From the NCBI GenBank assembly GCA_036273855.1, contig DASUGU010000049.1:124001-188000 (forward strand): DNA of 64,000 bases, given 5' to 3'. This document shows, one piece after another, positions 61,375 to 64,000 of the stretch; the first letter of the stretch is position 1, and each line of letters begins with the position of its first letter. This DNA is from DATEPR01 sp036273855 (GTDB taxonomy: Bacteria; Actinomycetota; Actinomycetes; Mycobacteriales; Pseudonocardiaceae). The notes under the pieces are model-generated. The model ran no database searches. It saw nothing but the letters and a program-made list of their open reading frames with translations, and was not told where the DNA came from. The translations under genes were made by a program, and so were the position numbers.

Positions 61375-61491
61375 TCAACCGGCGGTCAAGGCAGTGAAAC
61401 CCGCCTGTGTGCGGTTTCCCAGAGCGTCGATGGGGCGGCCATGAGGCGTCGAAGGAGCATCGAGCACGGTGACCTGCGCATTTAGGGTCAT
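61375..61491 (-). CDS. 38-residue peptide coupled to the phosphotransferase gene
   Basis: ATG 61491 overlaps the stop of the phosphotransferase gene as ATGA and encodes MTLNAQVTVLDAPSTPHGRP then IDALGNRTQAGFTALTAG. No signal peptide and no Cys. The overlap suggests real translation. A further 19-codon ATG frame (61325-61266) follows with GAGGAAGG upstream. Could be a modified-peptide precursor or a structural remnant; no evidence decides. The remaining bases 61130-61265 hold the conflicting frames described under the 76-residue ORF. Confidence 0.4.
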   Translation of the reverse strand: MTLNAQVTVLDAPSTPHGRPIDALGNRTQAGFTALTAG

Positions 61492-62477
61492 CCGTCGTTC
61501 GCCGCAAGGAGCTCTTGGATGCGTCGCCACTGCTGTTCGAAACGTGCCAGCTCGTTGTGGCGGTGTTTCCAACGGACGGCCAGCCAACGCAGGGCGACGG
61601 TCCGCCGGGCCGCAGCGAAGCGGCGCCGGCCATGTTCGTCGTCGATCCCGAAGTCGGGCAGAAGCGTAAGCCACAGGTCGTCGTGGATTGTGCGCGCGCT
61701 GGGGTGTTCGATGAGTTCGGCCGCGTCGTAGGCGGCGTCAGAATGACCGGCGAATTCCCAGTCCAGTACGTAGACGGTGCTGATGAAGTCGTGCCAGATC
61801 CAGTTGCCAAGATTGCCGTCGCCGTGGGAGAGAACCAGCGGAGCCGGCTCGGCGAGCGTGACCGCGTCCCCGCGGTCGTGCCAGTCGCCGACCAAGGCCG
61901 TCATGTCGCGAGTGAGCGCGTCGTCAGGGCAATGGCGAAGTTGCTCGGACCACGTGCTGATTCGGTGGACGAAGTCGTGCGGGGCGTCCAGGCGGCCGAG
62001 GTTGGCGAACGGTCCGAGTGGGACCTGCCGGATCTGACCAAGGACAGTGACGATGGCTGGTAGTGCCTCGCTCGGCATGGTCAGCGCGGTGACCGGCAGC
62101 CCTGGCACCAACCTCAAGCCCAGCGCGGGTAGCTCGGGATCTGGGTCGTACCAGAACGCCGAACAGGCTGCCGTGACGCCGTGTTCTGCGAGATGGCGCA
62201 GGGCGATCCATTCGCACTTGGCGCGATTGCGTCGGTCGGTGCGGTAGATCTTGAGGCATGCCGGGCCGTGAGGGCTGCTCCACCGGTAGACACGGTTGTT
62301 TCGGCCGCCCGGCAGTTTTGTCAGCCCGAACTGTGGCAGGTCGCCGTCCAGGAGGTCGGGCCGTGTTCGGTGTAGAGAACGCAGTTCGGCCAGCAGGCTG
62401 TGCGGGACGGCGTCGCGGTCCAACGTCGAGTACTCCATAGCAGGGTGGCCGGACTGTACGGCTGGCGAGACTGTCAT
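61488..62477 (-). CDS. APH-family phosphotransferase
   Basis: 329 residues with a kinase-like fold. PGGRNNRVYRW (glycine loop) and CLKIYR (Lys) in the N-lobe, LSHGDGNLGNW (catalytic HGD 218-220, Asn 225) and VYVLDWEFAGHSD (metal Asp 239) in the C-lobe, all essential residues present. Substrate could be choline, a sugar, an aminoglycoside or a small alcohol. ATG 62477 overlaps the inositol-monophosphatase-like stop as ATGA. A kinase beside a sugar-phosphate phosphatase suggests linked modification of a polyol. Confidence 0.88.
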   Translation of the reverse strand: MTVSPAVQSGHPAMEYSTLDRDAVPHSLLAELRSLHRTRPDLLDGDLPQFGLTKLPGGRNNRVYRWSSPHGPACLKIYRTDRRNRAKCEWIALRHLAEHGVTAACSAFWYDPDPELPALGLRLVPGLPVTALTMPSEALPAIVTVLGQIRQVPLGPFANLGRLDAPHDFVHRISTWSEQLRHCPDDALTRDMTALVGDWHDRGDAVTLAEPAPLVLSHGDGNLGNWIWHDFISTVYVLDWEFAGHSDAAYDAAELIEHPSARTIHDDLWLTLLPDFGIDDEHGRRRFAAARRTVALRWLAVRWKHRHNELARFEQQWRRIQELLAANDG

Positions 62478-63352
62478 GGCGTTCCCGACGGTTCAGGCCA
62501 GTACGCCGTGCCACGGGCGATGGCCATCATCGGCAGCACGGTGTCCGCGAGGGCAGGGGTGACGGCCAGGGTGCACCTGGATCGAGTGGAATGCGGGCTA
62601 CCGTCCGCGTCAAGGATGAGCGCACCAGCTTCACGGGCGATGACGGCGCCGGATGCAGTATCCCAGGTACGGTTGCCGACCAGGATGCTCGCGTCGAGTG
62701 TGCCGTCGGCGACCCAGACCAGTTCGAGAGCAGTGCTGCCCAGACGGCGGACACCCTGCGCCTGAGCGGTCAGGCGCTGGTCCAAGTCGGTGCACAACTG
62801 GTCACGAATGATGGCGTCGGGGCCGCTGCCGTAGTCGCACAGCGCGATCAGTGCGTTGTCGAGGCTGGAGGCGGTCGAGACGGTAATGGGGTCACCGTCG
62901 CGGTAGGCGCCACGGCCCGCGACTGCCCAGTAGCGGCGTGCCAGAAACGGGAGGGCAGTGATGCCGAGGATGGGCTGATCCTCATGGACCAGCGCGAGGG
63001 CGACAGCGCACAGCGGGCTGCCGTGAGCGAAGTTGATTGTGCCGTCGACCGGGTCGAGTACCCAGTAGGTGCTCTCGTTGCCGGACGCGCCCTGTTCCTC
63101 GCCGAGGAAGCCGACAGTGGGATTCCAGCCACTCAGCCGGTCCCGGATGAGGTTTTCGACTGCCAGGTCGACGTTGGTCACGATGTCGCGGTCACCCTTG
63201 CACCGGATCTGCGTCGGCCGATGCGTCAAGACATGGTGGACAGCAAGATCGACGACGCGCTGCGCCGCGACGAGTGCTTGATCAAGGTCGGGAATCGGCA
63301 TTGAGAAGGCGTCCTTGGACAATGAACGGATTGGGGCCGTGTCACTCGTCAT
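62474..63352 (-). CDS. Inositol monophosphatase family phosphatase
   Basis: 292 residues. Metal-binding motifs: DIVTNVDLAVEN, FLGEEQG (84-86 GEE), WVLDPVDGTINFAHG (97-111) and TWDTASGAVIAREAGA near 229-244; all are intact. It dephosphorylates inositol phosphate or related phosphates (PAP, fructose bisphosphate possible). The ATG at 63352 overlaps the previous gene by 11 bases; an ATG at 63301 with AAGGA upstream is an equally good start. Coupled to the phosphotransferase gene. Confidence 0.9.
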   Translation of the reverse strand: MTSDTAPIRSLSKDAFSMPIPDLDQALVAAQRVVDLAVHHVLTHRPTQIRCKGDRDIVTNVDLAVENLIRDRLSGWNPTVGFLGEEQGASGNESTYWVLDPVDGTINFAHGSPLCAVALALVHEDQPILGITALPFLARRYWAVAGRGAYRDGDPITVSTASSLDNALIALCDYGSGPDAIIRDQLCTDLDQRLTAQAQGVRRLGSTALELVWVADGTLDASILVGNRTWDTASGAVIAREAGALILDADGSPHSTRSRCTLAVTPALADTVLPMMAIARGTAYWPEPSGTP

Positions 63353-63749
63353 GACGATCTAAGATCAGCATTGAGACTGACGTTGCGATGCGTTGCCACT
63401 CGGCCGATCGTTTTCGGGCCGGCCCGTATCCATCCGGGTCTTCCTTGCGTGCGGCTGTTGATGCCCATCGCTCGGCGCGGAACTCTGCGATGATCTCCAG
63501 CGCGGCAGGTCCCAAGGACGCCACAATCTCGGCGGCCTGCTGCCGTACCCGCTCCTGCTCAGTATCGCGACAGGGCCGGGGTGGCGGCACATAAACGTGA
63601 CCGGTTGTCGCCGTACCCAGCATCAATGGCCACATCCTTTCCGCCGGGTGCGGTCCCCCGCACAGGCCGTCGCTCACCGAGTAAGTCGGGAGGAGTGACC
63701 AGCGGCGGAGGGCGTCGGGGGAAGGGGGTATGCCCTCCGCCGCAGTCAC
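63342..63749 (-). CDS. Hypothetical protein
   Basis: Up to 135 residues from GTG 63749; an ATG at 63623 with GGAAAGG ten bases upstream gives 93 residues, but codon bias is good over the whole frame. The C-terminal part is helical and charged (EQERVRQQAAEIVASLGPAALEIIAEFRAERW). No domain recognised. First gene visible of the phosphatase-phosphotransferase run and overlapping it by 11 bases. Confidence 0.55.
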   Translation of the reverse strand: MTAAEGIPPSPDALRRWSLLPTYSVSDGLCGGPHPAERMWPLMLGTATTGHVYVPPPRPCRDTEQERVRQQAAEIVASLGPAALEIIAEFRAERWASTAARKEDPDGYGPARKRSAEWQRIATSVSMLILDRHDE

Positions 63750-64000
63750 CTCCAGTCAACGGCGGACGATCATCGCAATCCAGAGCGTGCGTGCGGCGTC
63801 GATGAGGCGCGAATGGGGCGTGAGCCCGGTTGACCTGCGGAAACTGCGTAGCAGATAGTGCGCCAAATGACGCATGATCACTCTGTCCAGGCCGGAGATT
63901 ACCCCTACGGGTGAGTGGCTCAGGCATCGAAGCGGAACGAGTACGGCCGGCTTCCAATGATCACGCAGCCGTGGCGGGCTCCCCCAAGCCGATGGATGGC
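63750..64000. other. Window end without a supported gene
   Basis: No frame is convincing. On the minus strand a 26-residue open end (64000-63920, finishing RPYSFRFDA then TGA) could be the tail of a gene beyond the window. The 170 bases from there to the hypothetical gene would hold its promoter; I see no clear elements. Confidence 0.3.

Noticed and set aside
1..64000. CRISPR arrays, rRNA genes, complete insertion sequences
   Set aside because: No regularly spaced direct repeats, rRNA-like stretches or full transposase genes were seen on either strand.

Overview
The window is high-GC actinobacterial DNA. GTG starts, ATGA/GTGA stop-start overlaps and apparently leaderless promoters are common. 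The housekeeping half is collinear with the mycobacterial order mazG / mfd / glmU / prs / rplY / pth / acyl-AMP ligase, followed by rpfB-ksgA-ispE, metG-tatD, rsmI and a protein mannosyltransferase gene. This gene order, an ECF41 sigma factor, WXG100-type proteins and SAV2177-type methyltransferase all fit the order Pseudonocardiales (inference; no rRNA is present to confirm it).

Layout. 1-7.6 kb (minus strand): mfd, a PAS/degenerate GGDEF/degenerate EAL protein, a SurA-like lipoprotein and mazG (cut by the window edge). 7.8-11.1 kb: an Abi-like gene remnant, then an operon running desaturase -> TetR -> MarR -> enoyl-CoA hydratase. 11.3-17.2 kb (plus): tRNA-Gln, an intact GGDEF diguanylate cyclase, glmU-prs, rplY, pth. 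17.2-21.9 kb: fatty-acyl-AMP ligase, ABC-F ATPase, a secreted protein. 21.9-28.4 kb (minus): rpfB (long leader), ksgA, a MetN-like ATPase behind a SAM-I riboswitch, ispE, and a beta-helix protein coupled to ispE. 28.4-36.2 kb: tatD-metG-rsmI, divergent from pmt; a membrane Ser/Thr kinase; an RDD protein. 36.2-42.0 kb: a type VII secretion-linked trio, enoyl-CoA hydratase, an ECF41 sigma factor with its partner gene, and a methyltransferase.

42.0-64.0 kb is accessory and shows looser codon use and lower GC in places. It opens with recombinase and conjugative-element remnants (recombinase tail, HTH protein, DUF2637 protein, a very strong hairpin). It then carries a dense run of nuclease and toxin-like genes: a TIGR02391 protein coupled to a PIN-like protein; a 1358-residue helical-repeat protein ending in a PD-(D/E)XK site; an AlbA_2 (Schlafen-type) protein divergent from a PD-(D/E)XK protein; a HEPN-like protein; a restriction endonuclease fused to a beta-propeller; and a Shedu-like (DUF4263) nuclease. 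Next come an SOS-box-controlled zinc-ribbon gene and a frameshifted imuA' gene lacking imuB, and then a minus-strand set of a STAND NTPase coupled to a methyltransferase, small ORFs, a phosphotransferase and an inositol-monophosphatase-like enzyme.

The best candidates for undescribed systems are the helical-repeat/nuclease protein at 46.3-50.4 kb, the TIGR02391-PIN pair, and the STAND-methyltransferase pair. The most secure regulatory find is the SAM-I riboswitch in front of the orphan metN-like gene between ksgA and ispE. All functions are read from sequence motifs; no database search was possible.
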